A stretch of DNA of 64,000 nt from Chryseobacterium cheonjiense (GCF_012927265.1 NZ_JABBGF010000001.1:1796502-1860501); one strand, 5' to 3'. Counted from the first letter of the stretch, positions 45,408 to 54,641 are shown. Program-made: numbers and translations. Notes: generated by a model not told the origin, from the letters alone.

Positions 45408-46337
45408 TTAATGAAAGAAGTTAAGTCCTAAAGCTGTAAGAACTGCCATCATAAACGTCATAATTCCCACCTGCTTTAAGAACGGATCAAGCTCTCTCGG
45501 GTTTTTAACAGCCATAATCTGCCTTCTGATTTTCATTAACGGAAGCATCAGAATCATCACGATAAAAACATAATAATTCTGAGTCTGAAAGAACCCGTTG
45601 ACCGCTAAAAACATCAACATTAAGATTAAAGGAAGCTGCAACAGAATCATTTCGTAAATCATTGCATTTTTAAATCCGATCCTCAATGCAAAGCTGTTTT
45701 TTCCTGATAATTTATCGCTTTCGATATCTCTCATATTATTAAGATTCAGGACGGCCATACTCATCATTCCTACTGCCGTTCCGGGCAAAAGCATATCCCA
45801 GCTGAACGATTTTGTAAACAGGAAATAACTTCCGCAAACTGAAACCAATCCAAAGAAAATGAATACGAAGATATCTCCCAGTCCCATATAACCATAAGGT
45901 TTTTTACCAACCGTATATCCGATAGCTGCTAAGATACTTGCAACACCAAGGCCTATAAAAATGTAAAATTCATTCATATAATCCGGGATGAAAGCTGCAT
46001 ACAGAAGCGCCACTGTTGCCACAAAAGACAAAATTGAAAGCAGGATCACTGCATTTTTCATCTGTTTCGCCGTTATTCTTCCTGAGGCTACCGCGCGTGA
46101 TTCCGCTTCGGTAACTCTTTTCGCATCGGTACCTTTTACCCCGTCGCCGTAATCATTGGCATAGTTTGATAAAACCTGATACAATAAAGTCACTAAAAGT
46201 GCGAGTGCAAAAATTTTCCAGTCCCATATTCCGCCTTCACCGTACAATCTCCATCTGGCAATGAAAGCACCCATAATAATTCCGCTTAAAGAGAGCGGCA
46301 ATGTTCTAAGCCTTGCGGCTTTTATCCAGTCAGTCAT
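45408..46337 (-). CDS. menA: 1,4-dihydroxy-2-naphthoate polyprenyltransferase
   Basis: This 309-residue integral membrane enzyme attaches the isoprenoid chain to dihydroxynaphthoate in menaquinone synthesis. The prenyl-diphosphate motif NYANDYGDGVKGTD is in the first cytoplasmic loop, the second is LNNMRDIESDKLSGK. About nine membrane helices are seen. menB lies 73 bp upstream on the same strand; the gap between them holds a perfect inverted repeat. The respiratory quinone of these bacteria is menaquinone. Confidence 0.93.
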   Translation of the reverse strand: MTDWIKAARLRTLPLSLSGIIMGAFIARWRLYGEGGIWDWKIFALALLVTLLYQVLSNYANDYGDGVKGTDAKRVTEAESRAVASGRITAKQMKNAVILLSILSFVATVALLYAAFIPDYMNEFYIFIGLGVASILAAIGYTVGKKPYGYMGLGDIFVFIFFGLVSVCGSYFLFTKSFSWDMLLPGTAVGMMSMAVLNLNNMRDIESDKLSGKNSFALRIGFKNAMIYEMILLQLPLILMLMFLAVNGFFQTQNYYVFIVMILMLPLMKIRRQIMAVKNPRELDPFLKQVGIMTFMMAVLTALGLNFFH

Positions 46338-46355
46338 AGTTTATAAGTAATGAGT

Positions 46356-46402
46356 AATTGGTAATAAGTAATGCCGTTATTGCTCATTACTTATTACCAA
46401 TT
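46356..46402. repeat. 18-bp perfect inverted repeat between menB and menA
   Basis: AATTGGTAATAAGTAATG and CATTACTTATTACCAATT flank an 11-nt loop. The same words occur at 32622-32655. It lies in the transcribed spacer between menB and menA and could fold in mRNA. Confidence 0.65.
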
Positions 46403-46410
46403 GCCTATGT

Positions 46411-47247
46411 TTAAGATATCCATTGATCTTCCCCGAAATTAGGTTTTCTTTTTTCAAGGAATGCATTTCTCCCTTCTTTCGCTTCTTCCGTCATGTAGGC
46501 AAGACGCGTTGCTTCTCCGGCAAAAACCTGCTGACCAACCATTCCGTCGTCAGTAAGGTTCATGGCGAATTTCAGCATTCTGATGGAAGTCGGGGATTTG
46601 GCTAAAATTTCCTGTGCCCATTCGTAAGCCGTGTCTTCCAGTTCTGCATGAGGAACCACTTTGTTTACCATTCCCATTTCTAAAGCTTCCTGCGCAGAAT
46701 AGTTTCTACCTAAAAAGAAAATCTCACGGGCTTTTTTCTGTCCTACCATTTTTGCCAAATATGCAGAACCATAACCTCCGTCGAAACTGGTAACATCAGC
46801 ATCCGTTTGTTTGAAAATAGCGTGTTCTTCACTCGCTAATGTTAAATCACAAACTACGTGAAGAGAATGTCCGCCTCCGACAGCCCATCCCGGAACCACT
46901 GCAATAACGACTTTCGGCATAAAACGGATCAGTCGCTGAACCTCCAGAATATTCAATCGATGTCTGCCATCTTCTCCCACATACCCCTGATGACCTCTTG
47001 CTTTTTGATCTCCACCACTGCAGAAAGCCCAGCCTCCGTCTTTAGGACTTGGCCCTTCTCCCGAAAGCAGCACAACTCCTATCGAAGGATCTTCATAAGC
47101 ATCGTAAAAAGCATCATATAATTCCGATGTCGTTTTGGGTCTGAAAGCATTGCGAACTTCCGGTCTGTTGAAAGCGATTCTTGCGACACCATTACTTTTT
47201 TTATAGGTGATATCTTCGTATTCTTTGGCGGTTTTCCACTCAATCAT
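46411..47247 (-). CDS. menB: 1,4-dihydroxy-2-naphthoyl-CoA synthase
   Basis: This 278-residue crotonase-fold enzyme closes the second ring of the naphthoate in menaquinone synthesis. Family marks are VARIAFNRPEVRNAFRPKT, GGWAFCSGGDQKARG, VPGWAVGGGHSLHVVCDL and DGGYGSAYLAKMVGQKKA. The start is ATG 47247: a TATCTTTG promoter box ends about 18 nt upstream and overlaps the alternative upstream TTG, which therefore cannot be used. menA is downstream. Confidence 0.95.
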   Translation of the reverse strand: MIEWKTAKEYEDITYKKSNGVARIAFNRPEVRNAFRPKTTSELYDAFYDAYEDPSIGVVLLSGEGPSPKDGGWAFCSGGDQKARGHQGYVGEDGRHRLNILEVQRLIRFMPKVVIAVVPGWAVGGGHSLHVVCDLTLASEEHAIFKQTDADVTSFDGGYGSAYLAKMVGQKKAREIFFLGRNYSAQEALEMGMVNKVVPHAELEDTAYEWAQEILAKSPTSIRMLKFAMNLTDDGMVGQQVFAGEATRLAYMTEEAKEGRNAFLEKRKPNFGEDQWIS

Positions 47248-47265
47248 TTTTGTAAAAATTTTTCC

Positions 47266-47273
47266 CAAAGATA
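47266..47273 (-). promoter_or_regulatory. -7 promoter box of menB-menA
   Basis: TATCTTTG, followed by GG on the minus strand, ends 18 nt before ATG 47247 and decides the menB start. Confidence 0.6.
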
Positions 47274-47365
47274 CGGAATTGCACAGAATTTTAACATTGA
47301 TTTCTCATGATAATGATGGAAAAATATGACTTCTGAAAGAAAGTTGAACCCAGTAAATCCGGCGC

Positions 47366-47394
47366 ATAAAAAAAGACGCTGATCGAGCGTCTTT
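47366..47394 (-). terminator. terminator of the pseudouridine synthase gene
   Basis: AAAGACGCT and AGCGTCTTT form a 9-bp stem with a 5-nt loop, followed by seven T on the minus strand. Confidence 0.85.
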
Positions 47395-47415
47395 ATATGG
47401 TTGAAATTACTTCAA

Positions 47416-48564
47416 TTAAAGCATTTTAAGATTGTTTACTTCCAGTTCTGTAAGGATTCTCCAGTGTCCTCTTTTGATGTTCTTTTTCGTCAGTCCTGCA
47501 AACATTACTCTGTCTAAGGCTTCCACTTCATATCCTAATCTCTGGAAAATTCTTCTGATAACACGGTTCCATCCGATATGGATTTCTATTCCGACTTCAT
47601 TTTTAGGTTTTCCTTCAATAAAAGAAATCTGATCTACCACAGCCACTCCTTCATCAAGACGAATCCCTTCAGCAATCAGCTTCATGTCTTCATGCGTCAG
47701 TTTTTTATCTAAAGTAACATGGTAAATTTTCTTTGCATCGAAAGACGGATGGGTTAGCTTTTTGGTCATGTGCCCGTCATTGGTTAAAAGGATAACTCCG
47801 GTTGTAGAACGATCCAGTCTTCCTACAGGAAACAGACGGTATGGCGAAGCATTGGCTACAAGATCCATCACTGTTTTTCTGGCTTTATCGTCTTTGGTGG
47901 TAGAAATATATCCTTTCGGTTTATTCAAGAGAACGTACACCGGCTTTTCAGGTGTGATATTCTGTCCGTCAAATACTACTTTATCGGTTTTCTGAACCTG
48001 ATAACCCATTTCAGTGATTACTTTTCCGTTGACCTCAACCAATCCCTGAATAATCAAATCATCTGCTTCTCTTCTGCTGCAGATTCCGGAATTAGCGATA
48101 TACTTGTTCAGACGGATAGTGTCTTTATGAATATCTTTATCGAGTTTGGTCAGCCTCCTTTTCTGTACAAAAGATTTATTTTTATCTTCACGGTTCTCTG
48201 TTCCCGGTCTTTTTCCGTATTTCAGGCTGCCTCTTTCGTATTTATCTCTGGTATCAAAGTTATTGGGTCTACTTCCCCCTCTTTTCGGTGCAGATTTTCC
48301 AAAAGATTTCTTTTCTTCCCCGGCACCGGTTATATAAGGCTCCTGTTCGGTTTTTCCGTATTTCTTATCCATTCGAGCCTGGTAACTGGTATCACCGCTT
48401 CTTCTAGACTCCGAATTTCTCTCTCCTGCTTTCGGGAAAGATTTTTTGAAAGGTTTTGATTCTGAAGAATTTCCAGATCTGGAAGCACGAGAATTATCAG
48501 AATTTTTCTTGGTTGAAATTCTTGGTCTCTTTGGTCGTTCTGAATTATTATTATCTCTGCTCAT
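47416..48564 (-). CDS. RluB-family rRNA pseudouridine synthase with basic N-terminal extension
   Basis: This 382-residue protein has three parts. Residues 1-125 are low-complexity and rich in Arg, Lys, Ser and Gly, probably disordered and RNA-binding. An S4 domain follows (LNKYIANSGICSRREADDLIIQGLVEVNG), then the RsuA/RluB/RluE catalytic domain with the Asp in VGRLDRSTTGVILLTNDG. The family modifies a uridine in 23S rRNA; RluB-type is the best guess. The N-terminal extension is typical of Bacteroidota members and longer than in E. coli. Confidence 0.92.
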   Translation of the reverse strand: MSRDNNNSERPKRPRISTKKNSDNSRASRSGNSSESKPFKKSFPKAGERNSESRRSGDTSYQARMDKKYGKTEQEPYITGAGEEKKSFGKSAPKRGGSRPNNFDTRDKYERGSLKYGKRPGTENREDKNKSFVQKRRLTKLDKDIHKDTIRLNKYIANSGICSRREADDLIIQGLVEVNGKVITEMGYQVQKTDKVVFDGQNITPEKPVYVLLNKPKGYISTTKDDKARKTVMDLVANASPYRLFPVGRLDRSTTGVILLTNDGHMTKKLTHPSFDAKKIYHVTLDKKLTHEDMKLIAEGIRLDEGVAVVDQISFIEGKPKNEVGIEIHIGWNRVIRRIFQRLGYEVEALDRVMFAGLTKKNIKRGHWRILTELEVNNLKML

Positions 48565-48578
48565 TCTAAAAATTTCTG

Positions 48579-48586
48579 CAAAGATA
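48579..48586 (-). promoter_or_regulatory. -7 promoter box of the pseudouridine synthase gene
   Basis: TATCTTTG, followed by CA on the minus strand, ends 14 nt before the ATG at 48564. Confidence 0.6.
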
Positions 48587-48620
48587 GTATATTTAACAAC
48601 GAGTTAAAAATTAAGAATCA

Positions 48621-48628
48621 TAACTTTG
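48621..48628 (+). promoter_or_regulatory. -7 promoter box of aroB
   Basis: TAACTTTG, followed by CA, ends 38 nt before the ATG at 48667. Confidence 0.6.
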
Positions 48629-48666
48629 CATATCGTCTTACGATTAATACAACAGAAAATCCGGAA

Positions 48667-49722
48667 ATGATAACAATATTAAACGACAACTTTTCGCAAT
48701 TAAACGATTTCTTACAATCAAAATCTTTCAGCAAAATTTTTATTCTCGTTGATGAAAACACGCATGAATACTGTCTTCCTGTTCTTCTGGGAAATATGGA
48801 AACGGATCTGGCTTTTGAGATTCTTGAGATTGAGCCGGGCGAAGAAATGAAAAATATTCAGACTGCCAATCAGCTTTGGGAAATTCTTACCGAAATGCAG
48901 GCAGACCGCAAAGCGCTTGTCATTAATCTTGGAGGCGGCGTGATTACAGACATGGGTGGTTTCGTGTCTTCCACTTATAAGAGAGGAATACAGTTTATTA
49001 ATATTCCTACTACCCTTTTATCAATGTGTGATGCTTCCATTGGAGGAAAAACGGGAATTGACCTGATGCATTATAAAAATATGGTGGGAACTTTCACTTT
49101 CCCTGAACAGATTTTTATTTATCCTAAATTTTTGGAAACACTTCCCTATAAAGAACTCAGAAGCGGCTTTGCGGAAATGCTGAAACATGGACTAATTGCG
49201 GATAAAAAACATTGGGAAAACCTCATCCATATTTCCAAACTGGATGTAGAGGCCATTATTCCTCATATTGGGACTTCTATGGAAATTAAACAAAGTATTG
49301 TGCAGCAGGATTTTCAGGAGAAAAATATCCGTAAGACCCTTAATTTCGGACATACGATAGGACATGCCGTTGAAAGCCTGTGCCTGAGCCAGGGAAATCC
49401 TATTCTTCACGGAGAAGCTGTTGCGATGGGAATGATTACTGAAACCTATCTTTCTTTAACGGAAGGGCTTATTCCTGAAGAAACCTGTACCGTTATTATT
49501 GAAAATATTCAAAAGCATTATCCTTACCTTGATATCAGTGACTTTAAAGACGATGATATTTTTGAGCTTCTCATTAATGACAAAAAGAATACGGACAGTA
49601 AAATTAATTTTTCATTGATTTCAGAAATCGGTTCGTGTACTTTTGATTATCAATGCAGCAAAAAAAGCATTGCTTCTTCCATAGAATTTTATAGAAAATT
49701 AAATGATCCTGACGTTATTTAG
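48667..49722 (+). CDS. aroB: 3-dehydroquinate synthase
   Basis: This 351-residue enzyme makes dehydroquinate from DAHP, the second step of the shikimate pathway. Visible marks are the NAD-binding LGGGVITDMGGFVSSTYKRG, the lysine-bearing MCDASIGGKTGID, the zinc-site glutamate and histidine segments GFAEMLKHGLI and NFGHTIGHAVES, and LHGEAVAMGM. Length is normal. It is transcribed alone; the outer-membrane protein gene that follows has its own 260-bp upstream region. Confidence 0.96.
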   Translation: MITILNDNFSQLNDFLQSKSFSKIFILVDENTHEYCLPVLLGNMETDLAFEILEIEPGEEMKNIQTANQLWEILTEMQADRKALVINLGGGVITDMGGFVSSTYKRGIQFINIPTTLLSMCDASIGGKTGIDLMHYKNMVGTFTFPEQIFIYPKFLETLPYKELRSGFAEMLKHGLIADKKHWENLIHISKLDVEAIIPHIGTSMEIKQSIVQQDFQEKNIRKTLNFGHTIGHAVESLCLSQGNPILHGEAVAMGMITETYLSLTEGLIPEETCTVIIENIQKHYPYLDISDFKDDDIFELLINDKKNTDSKINFSLISEIGSCTFDYQCSKKSIASSIEFYRKLNDPDVI

Positions 49723-49982
49723 CCCCAAAAAAAGTTTAAAATAAAGTCAAAGCTAGAGGAATTTTTGAATTTAGAATATTTCTAAAAATGAATTATATTT
49801 ATTTTGTAAATATTTGAAATACAATTTTTTATATGAAAGGTAAATTCTCTTTAAAAATCGCTATATCCTGATATTTATCATGATTTTATTTTTTGGCAAG
49901 CAATTTGAAAGATACTCCCCGTCAATTTAGTTGACAGTAGTAAAATTTAAAATTAGAAAGTAAATTATCAAAAATTAAAGTT

Positions 49983-50627
49983 ATGAAAAAATTAATTTTA
50001 GGAATAGCACTTACAGCTGGTTCATTGGCATTTGCCCAGACTACGACTACCACTTCCACTTCGTCTGCTTCTCCTGTAGCATTCGGTGTTAAGGCAGGAA
50101 TGAACGTTTCTTCGTTAACAAATGAATCAGGATTAGATGACCAAGGATCTAAAATAGGTTTCAACGCGGGTGTTTTTGCAAATATCCCGGTAGCGACTTC
50201 TTTCAGCATCCAGCCGGAAGTTTTATATTCTCAGTATGGAGATAAGTATGACCAGACTATTGCAGGAACACGTTATTCTAGTGCAAGACATTTAGACTAT
50301 ATTGCTGTTCCGGTAATGTTTCAATATAACATTATTCCAAATCTTTATTTAGAAGCAGGTCCTGAATTTGGTTTCCTGGTAAATGCTAAGAATAAATTAA
50401 AAAATGAAACTGATAACAATACAATTAATGAATCTGGAGATTACAAGGATAGCTTAAACAAATTCAACTTTGGTATTGGTCTTGGTGCAGGATACTATTT
50501 CACAGATAATATCGGTATTACAGCAAGATACGTGGCTGGTCTTACTGATATTGCGAAAGACAGACCAAGCAATTCTGATGCAATCAGAAACAATGTATTC
50601 CAGGTTGGTTTAGCATTTAAATTCTAA
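49983..50627 (+). CDS. outer-membrane beta-barrel (porin-family) protein
   Basis: This 214-residue protein has a signal peptide (KKLILGIALTAGSLAFAQ), then a Thr/Ser-rich linker and a beta-barrel of about eight strands: FGVKAGMNVSSLTNESG, FSIQPEVLYSQYGDKY, IAVPVMFQYNIIPNLYLEAGPEFGFLV, and a final FQVGLAFKF whose terminal Phe fits Bam-dependent insertion. It is in the OmpW/PorT-like class of small barrels. It has a strong terminator directly after it, and the preceding 260 bp are AT-rich without an ORF. Confidence 0.88.
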   Translation: MKKLILGIALTAGSLAFAQTTTTTSTSSASPVAFGVKAGMNVSSLTNESGLDDQGSKIGFNAGVFANIPVATSFSIQPEVLYSQYGDKYDQTIAGTRYSSARHLDYIAVPVMFQYNIIPNLYLEAGPEFGFLVNAKNKLKNETDNNTINESGDYKDSLNKFNFGIGLGAGYYFTDNIGITARYVAGLTDIAKDRPSNSDAIRNNVFQVGLAFKF

Positions 50628-50649
50628 AACAATTTTGATTTCAATACTA

Positions 50650-50690
50650 AAAAGGTCAGGCTTCTTCGAAGCCTGACCTTTTGTTTTGTA
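50650..50690 (+). terminator. terminator of the outer-membrane protein gene
   Basis: AAAAGGTCAGGCTTC and GAAGCCTGACCTTTT form a perfect 15-bp stem with loop TTC, followed by GTTTTG. It can act for the convergent purF gene too. Confidence 0.9.
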
Positions 50691-50701
50691 TTCGGCAAAA
50701 T

Positions 50702-52201
50702 TTAATTAAATAATTCTATTTCTTCTCCTTTACCTACAGGATATTGCTCTGTAAAACACCCGAAACAGTGGTTGGCAGAACCAAGAATTTCTTTTAAATT
50801 TTCAACACTTAAGAACTCAAGTGAATCTACTCCAAGATAGTCTCTCAACTCGGCAGTTGTCATGTTAGCAGAGATAAGATCATCTTTGGAAGGGGTATCT
50901 ATTCCCAGATAACAAGGAGCGATAATTGGCGGAGAAACACTTCTGAAATGAATCTCTTTTACTCCTGCATCTTTTAGAATTTTCACCAGCCTTTTCGATG
51001 TTGTCCCACGAACGATGGAATCATCGATAATTACAACACGTTTGTCTTTAATTTCAGAGATGATTGGATTTAACTTTAGATTTACTACTCGCTCCCTCAT
51101 TTCCTGAGTAGGAACGATAAAACTTCTTCCGATATACCTGTTCTTAATCAAAACAGGACGGAACGGAATTCCTGAAGCTTTAGCAAAACCAATAGCGGCC
51201 GGAACACCTGAATCCGGAACACCTATTACCACGTCGGCTTCTACCGGTGCCTGATGCCAGATTTTTTCTCCGGATTTTTCCCTGATTTCATAAACATTTA
51301 TATTTTCTAATGAGGAGTCAGGTCTTGCAAAATAAATGTACTCGAATGAGCAGATTCTCTGTTTTCCTTTTTCTTCATCAGCCATATAAGAGTGAAGTTT
51401 TCCAGGCTCGTTTTCATTAGTGTAGACGATTTCTCCCGGTAAAATATCACGGACATATTGCGCACCAACTGCATCCAAAGCTACAGATTCTGAAGCTACG
51501 ACGTATGATTTTTCATCGATCGCTCCCAATACCAAAGGTCTGATTCCATTAAAATCCCTGAAAGCAAAGAATTTGTTTCTTGTCATCCCGACAACAGAAT
51601 ATGCTCCCTCAATCTTTTCCATCGTCACTTTAATAGCTGCGCGAAGTCCGAGATCAAGGTTTTTCTGAATTAAACGGAGGATAACCTCAGAATCGGAAGT
51701 AGCTCTGAAAACTACACCTTCTGCTTCCAGTTCGGCCTTCAGTTCTTTTGCATTGGTAAGGTTACCGTTGTGCGCAATAGAAAGAATAATCTGGTCGTAT
51801 TCGTTTTTGGCGAAAAAGGGCTGGAAGTTATATTTTTTCTTATCTCCTGCAGTCGTGTAGCGGGTATGCCCGATTGCAGAATTTCCCATAAAAGTTTCCG
51901 GATCCGGGATTTCTTTATAAACGTCCAAAACCAACCCTTCATCTTTCATGTTGGTGATTCTTCCGTTCTTCAGAACAGAAATACCACATGCTTCCTGACC
52001 TCTGTGCTGTAATGCAAAAAGACCAAACTGTGAAAGCGAAAACGTGTCGAGGTCGTTATCAGAATACATCCCGAAGATCCCGCACTCCTCATTAGGAGCA
52101 TCCAGTCTTTCTTCCTCCTGCGTTCTGAAGAGATTTCTTCCGTAGGTTTGGGTTTCAAACTGTTTTAAATATTCACTTTTATGAATGTCTAAACTTTTCA
52201 T
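50702..52201 (-). CDS. purF: amidophosphoribosyltransferase
   Basis: This 499-residue enzyme catalyses the first committed step of purine synthesis, PRPP plus glutamine to phosphoribosylamine. The N-terminal nucleophile would be Cys40 in EECGIFGMY, after an unusually long propeptide of 39 residues that would have to be removed. The glutamine domain (GHTRYTTAG, IAHNGNL) is followed by the phosphoribosyltransferase domain with VVIIDDSIVRGTT. Cysteines near the C-terminus (NHCFGCFTE) match the iron-sulfur class. It lies 103 bp downstream of purC on the same strand. Confidence 0.95.
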   Translation of the reverse strand: MKSLDIHKSEYLKQFETQTYGRNLFRTQEEERLDAPNEECGIFGMYSDNDLDTFSLSQFGLFALQHRGQEACGISVLKNGRITNMKDEGLVLDVYKEIPDPETFMGNSAIGHTRYTTAGDKKKYNFQPFFAKNEYDQIILSIAHNGNLTNAKELKAELEAEGVVFRATSDSEVILRLIQKNLDLGLRAAIKVTMEKIEGAYSVVGMTRNKFFAFRDFNGIRPLVLGAIDEKSYVVASESVALDAVGAQYVRDILPGEIVYTNENEPGKLHSYMADEEKGKQRICSFEYIYFARPDSSLENINVYEIREKSGEKIWHQAPVEADVVIGVPDSGVPAAIGFAKASGIPFRPVLIKNRYIGRSFIVPTQEMRERVVNLKLNPIISEIKDKRVVIIDDSIVRGTTSKRLVKILKDAGVKEIHFRSVSPPIIAPCYLGIDTPSKDDLISANMTTAELRDYLGVDSLEFLSVENLKEILGSANHCFGCFTEQYPVGKGEEIELFN

Positions 52202-52304
52202 TTCTATTTTTTCTAATCTAGATTTTATTTGGTAGATCTTTTAATTAGATGAAAAATTAAATATTATGTTAAATAAAAAACTTACATCTCATTAGTGTCT
52301 GAGT

Positions 52305-53024
52305 TTATTTACCCAAAGCTTCTTTCAGTCTGTTGTAGATCTCAACATAGGCTTCAGTAACTTCACCAAGATCTCTTCTGAATCTGTCTTTATCCAGCTT
52401 TTTCATGGTGTCTTTATCCCAAAGTCTGCACGTGTCGGGAGAAATTTCGTCTGCAAGGATAATTTCGCCATCTGAAGTTTTTCCCAATTCGATTTTAAAA
52501 TCAACCAGGATAATATTCATTTTATCGAAAAGATCGATCAGAATGTCATTGATATCAGAAGTAAGCTCATACATTTCGTCAAGCTCCTCATACGTTGCAG
52601 CACCTAAGAAAACTGCGTGGTGATCGTTGATAAGCGGATCTCCCAACTCATCTTTCTTGTAGCAGATATCGAAAATGGTAACCGGAGATTTGATTCCTTC
52701 TTCCACTCCAAGTCTTTGAGCCATGCTTCCTGCAGAATAGTTTCTTACAACCATTTCTAAAGGAATGATGGATACTTTTCTTACCAGCTGCTCTCTTTCG
52801 TTCAATTGTTTTATGAAATGAGTCTTGATTCCTTTTTCATTTAAGTATTCAAAGATAAGCGTTGTGATGGCGTTGTTCATTTCGCCTTTCAGGTCAACAG
52901 ATCCTCTTTTCTGAGCATTAAATGCAGTAGCATCGTCTTTGAAACGCACGATTACCTGATCAGGATTATCGGTAGCAAATACCTGTTTTGCCTTACCTTC
53001 GTACAACATTTCTTTCTTTTCCAT
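52305..53024 (-). CDS. purC: phosphoribosylaminoimidazole-succinocarboxamide synthase
   Basis: This 239-residue enzyme joins CAIR with aspartate in purine synthesis, using ATP. The start [22 protein letters not shown] is the ATP-binding beginning of the family, followed by [32 protein letters not shown] and [13 protein letters not shown]. Length is normal. purF follows; other pur genes are not here. Confidence 0.96.
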   Translation of the reverse strand: MEKKEMLYEGKAKQVFATDNPDQVIVRFKDDATAFNAQKRGSVDLKGEMNNAITTLIFEYLNEKGIKTHFIKQLNEREQLVRKVSIIPLEMVVRNYSAGSMAQRLGVEEGIKSPVTIFDICYKKDELGDPLINDHHAVFLGAATYEELDEMYELTSDINDILIDLFDKMNIILVDFKIELGKTSDGEIILADEISPDTCRLWDKDTMKKLDKDRFRRDLGEVTEAYVEIYNRLKEALGK

Positions 53025-53052
53025 TTCTAAATTGTCTTTATTAGATTTATAT

Positions 53053-53748
53053 TTATTTGATTACAATTCCCGTTAAAACTGCTATTCCGAAACTCAGGAG
53101 CGTACCGATGAGTACATATTCCGTAAGCTTTCTTTGCTTAGCCTGTGCCAGATCGCTGAACCTGAACACTGATTTTGCTGCTACCATAAATCCTACACCT
53201 TCCCAATGATCTACGACAATGAAGGTAAAAACCATGAGTCGTTCCAGGATTCCTATATATTTTCCGGCATTGGATAATGATTCGGTCTGAATATTGCCGG
53301 CTGTTTCCGGAGCCGGTGTCCAGGAAGACAGTAATATTCTGATCATCACGGATGCCGGTGTCGTTAAGAACAAGGCAGCCCCTAATATTTTTAAAATGGT
53401 GAGATCTTTAAGAAAACCAAAACTAAATTCGTTGTGATAAAAAGATATTCCCGCAATTACTAAAATATGCAAAGCCTGATCTGCAAAAAACCAGTTTTTT
53501 TTATTCTGTACTTTCTGAAAGCTGAGTTTTGCAGCATCTATTATAAAATGTGAAATGCCTATCAGAGCGGCAACCCACCAAAGCTGTATATTCCAAAGAA
53601 AGATAAAACTCAATACGGTATGAATGAGTACATGAAAGTACAGATATATACTTTTCAGTTTTTTGCTTTCTTTATCTGCAACCCATGAATTTGGCTGGAG
53701 AATAAAATCTCCGAGTAAATGTGCCAATATGAGCTTAATAAAAATCAT
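53053..53748 (-). CDS. DUF3307 membrane protein
   Basis: This 231-residue protein has about six membrane helices. The start [20 protein letters not shown], with acidic and polar residues in the first helix, is the DUF3307 signature. It directly follows the SatD gene (2 bp gap), a pairing seen in other bacteria as far as I recall, so the two probably act together. No function is known. Confidence 0.85.
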   Translation of the reverse strand: MIFIKLILAHLLGDFILQPNSWVADKESKKLKSIYLYFHVLIHTVLSFIFLWNIQLWWVAALIGISHFIIDAAKLSFQKVQNKKNWFFADQALHILVIAGISFYHNEFSFGFLKDLTILKILGAALFLTTPASVMIRILLSSWTPAPETAGNIQTESLSNAGKYIGILERLMVFTFIVVDHWEGVGFMVAAKSVFRFSDLAQAKQRKLTEYVLIGTLLSFGIAVLTGIVIK

Positions 53749-53750
53749 GC

Positions 53751-54356
53751 TTAAAGTTCTGCTATTTTCTTTCTGAAATATTGATTGGTTTCCACGATCA
53801 GCTCGTAGTTGGCGCGCTTTAGCCTCTGGCTTACCGAAGACTGTGAGATGGCAAATTTTTTCGCCAGATCTTCCTGTGTAATTTCTTTATTCATGATCAT
53901 TTCATGGATAATCTCGGCAGTAGCCATCGTCCAGTTATCGAAATCTTTTGAAGACCATTTGAGTAAAATATTAAGATCCCTGTTGACAGAGTCATTGGAA
54001 GTTTTTACGGAAACAGTGTGTCCGTCATTTTTAAGATCATTGAGTAATCTTCCTGAATGCACGTAAGCGGTTCCGTTTGATTCGGTGATTTTATCGGAAG
54101 AAAAATTTTCCTCACCTATACCGATAGCCATTCGTACGTCTAAGTTTTCCTGACTCTTAATGAGTGATTTAATCGCTAAAAAACGCCAGAAGACATCATC
54201 AATATTACATTTAAACTGAAATTCGTCGCCTCTGTAGATTTCCCATGTCTGGGGAGCACTTCCCCACTTTTCGAGAAGATTTTTCAGTCTGGTAATCCAA
54301 ACTTCCGTATCCGCATGCTGTGAATTAATAATATCTCCGGTAATGACCGCTATCAT
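53751..54356 (-). CDS. SatD-family protein with C-terminal helix-turn-helix
   Basis: From ATG 54356 (MIAVITGDIINSQHADTEV) this is a 201-residue protein. The first part is the SatD-type domain, and the last 60 residues are a helix-turn-helix (ITQEDLAKKFAISQSSVSQRLKRANYELI), suggesting a DNA-binding regulator. A start at 54446 would add 30 residues with no counterpart; the promoter box TATATTTG at 54361-54368 ends 4 nt before 54356, so the short start is correct and the mRNA nearly leaderless. It controls or partners with the DUF3307 protein downstream. Confidence 0.82.
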   Translation of the reverse strand: MIAVITGDIINSQHADTEVWITRLKNLLEKWGSAPQTWEIYRGDEFQFKCNIDDVFWRFLAIKSLIKSQENLDVRMAIGIGEENFSSDKITESNGTAYVHSGRLLNDLKNDGHTVSVKTSNDSVNRDLNILLKWSSKDFDNWTMATAEIIHEMIMNKEITQEDLAKKFAISQSSVSQRLKRANYELIVETNQYFRKKIAEL

Positions 54357-54360
54357 TCTG

Positions 54361-54368
54361 CAAATATA
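54361..54368 (-). promoter_or_regulatory. -7 promoter box of the SatD-DUF3307 pair
   Basis: TATATTTG, followed by CAGA and then ATG, on the minus strand. It fixes the start of the SatD gene at 54356. Confidence 0.65.
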
Positions 54369-54501
54369 AGCATAATTACTTATAAATAAAAAATATAAGC
54401 CCGGAGACTTATAGATATTGCATATTGCTGCATGTTTGTCTATCAATTTTAATGATTTATGGTCTGAATCTTTGGGAAATATCAGTCACCGTGTGAATTA
54501 A

Positions 54502-54600
54502 TAGCCCGGATTGCAGCGGCATCCTTTAATATTTTGGTTTCGGCGGCTTTGCCGCCGAAACCAAAATATTAAAGATACAGCGAAAAGCCGGATCAGCTTC
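54502..54600. repeat. structured intergenic element with 51-nt perfect hairpin
   Basis: Positions 54524-54547 (CTTTAATATTTTGGTTTCGG then CGGC) and 54551-54574 are perfect 24-bp reverse complements with loop TTT. Flanks AGCCCGGATTGCAGCGGCAT on the left and GATACAGCGAAAAGCCGGAT on the right resemble each other and, from memory, recur around other hairpins in flavobacterial genomes. Confidence 0.65.
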
Positions 54601-54604
54601 TAAA

Positions 54605-54638
54605 AACAAAAAAGTGTTTAACAATTAAACACTTTGAT
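54605..54638 (-). terminator. terminator of the APC permease gene
   Basis: AAAGTGTTTAA and TTAAACACTTT form an 11-bp stem with loop CAA, followed by TTTTG on the minus strand. Confidence 0.85.
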
Positions 54639-54641
54639 CAT

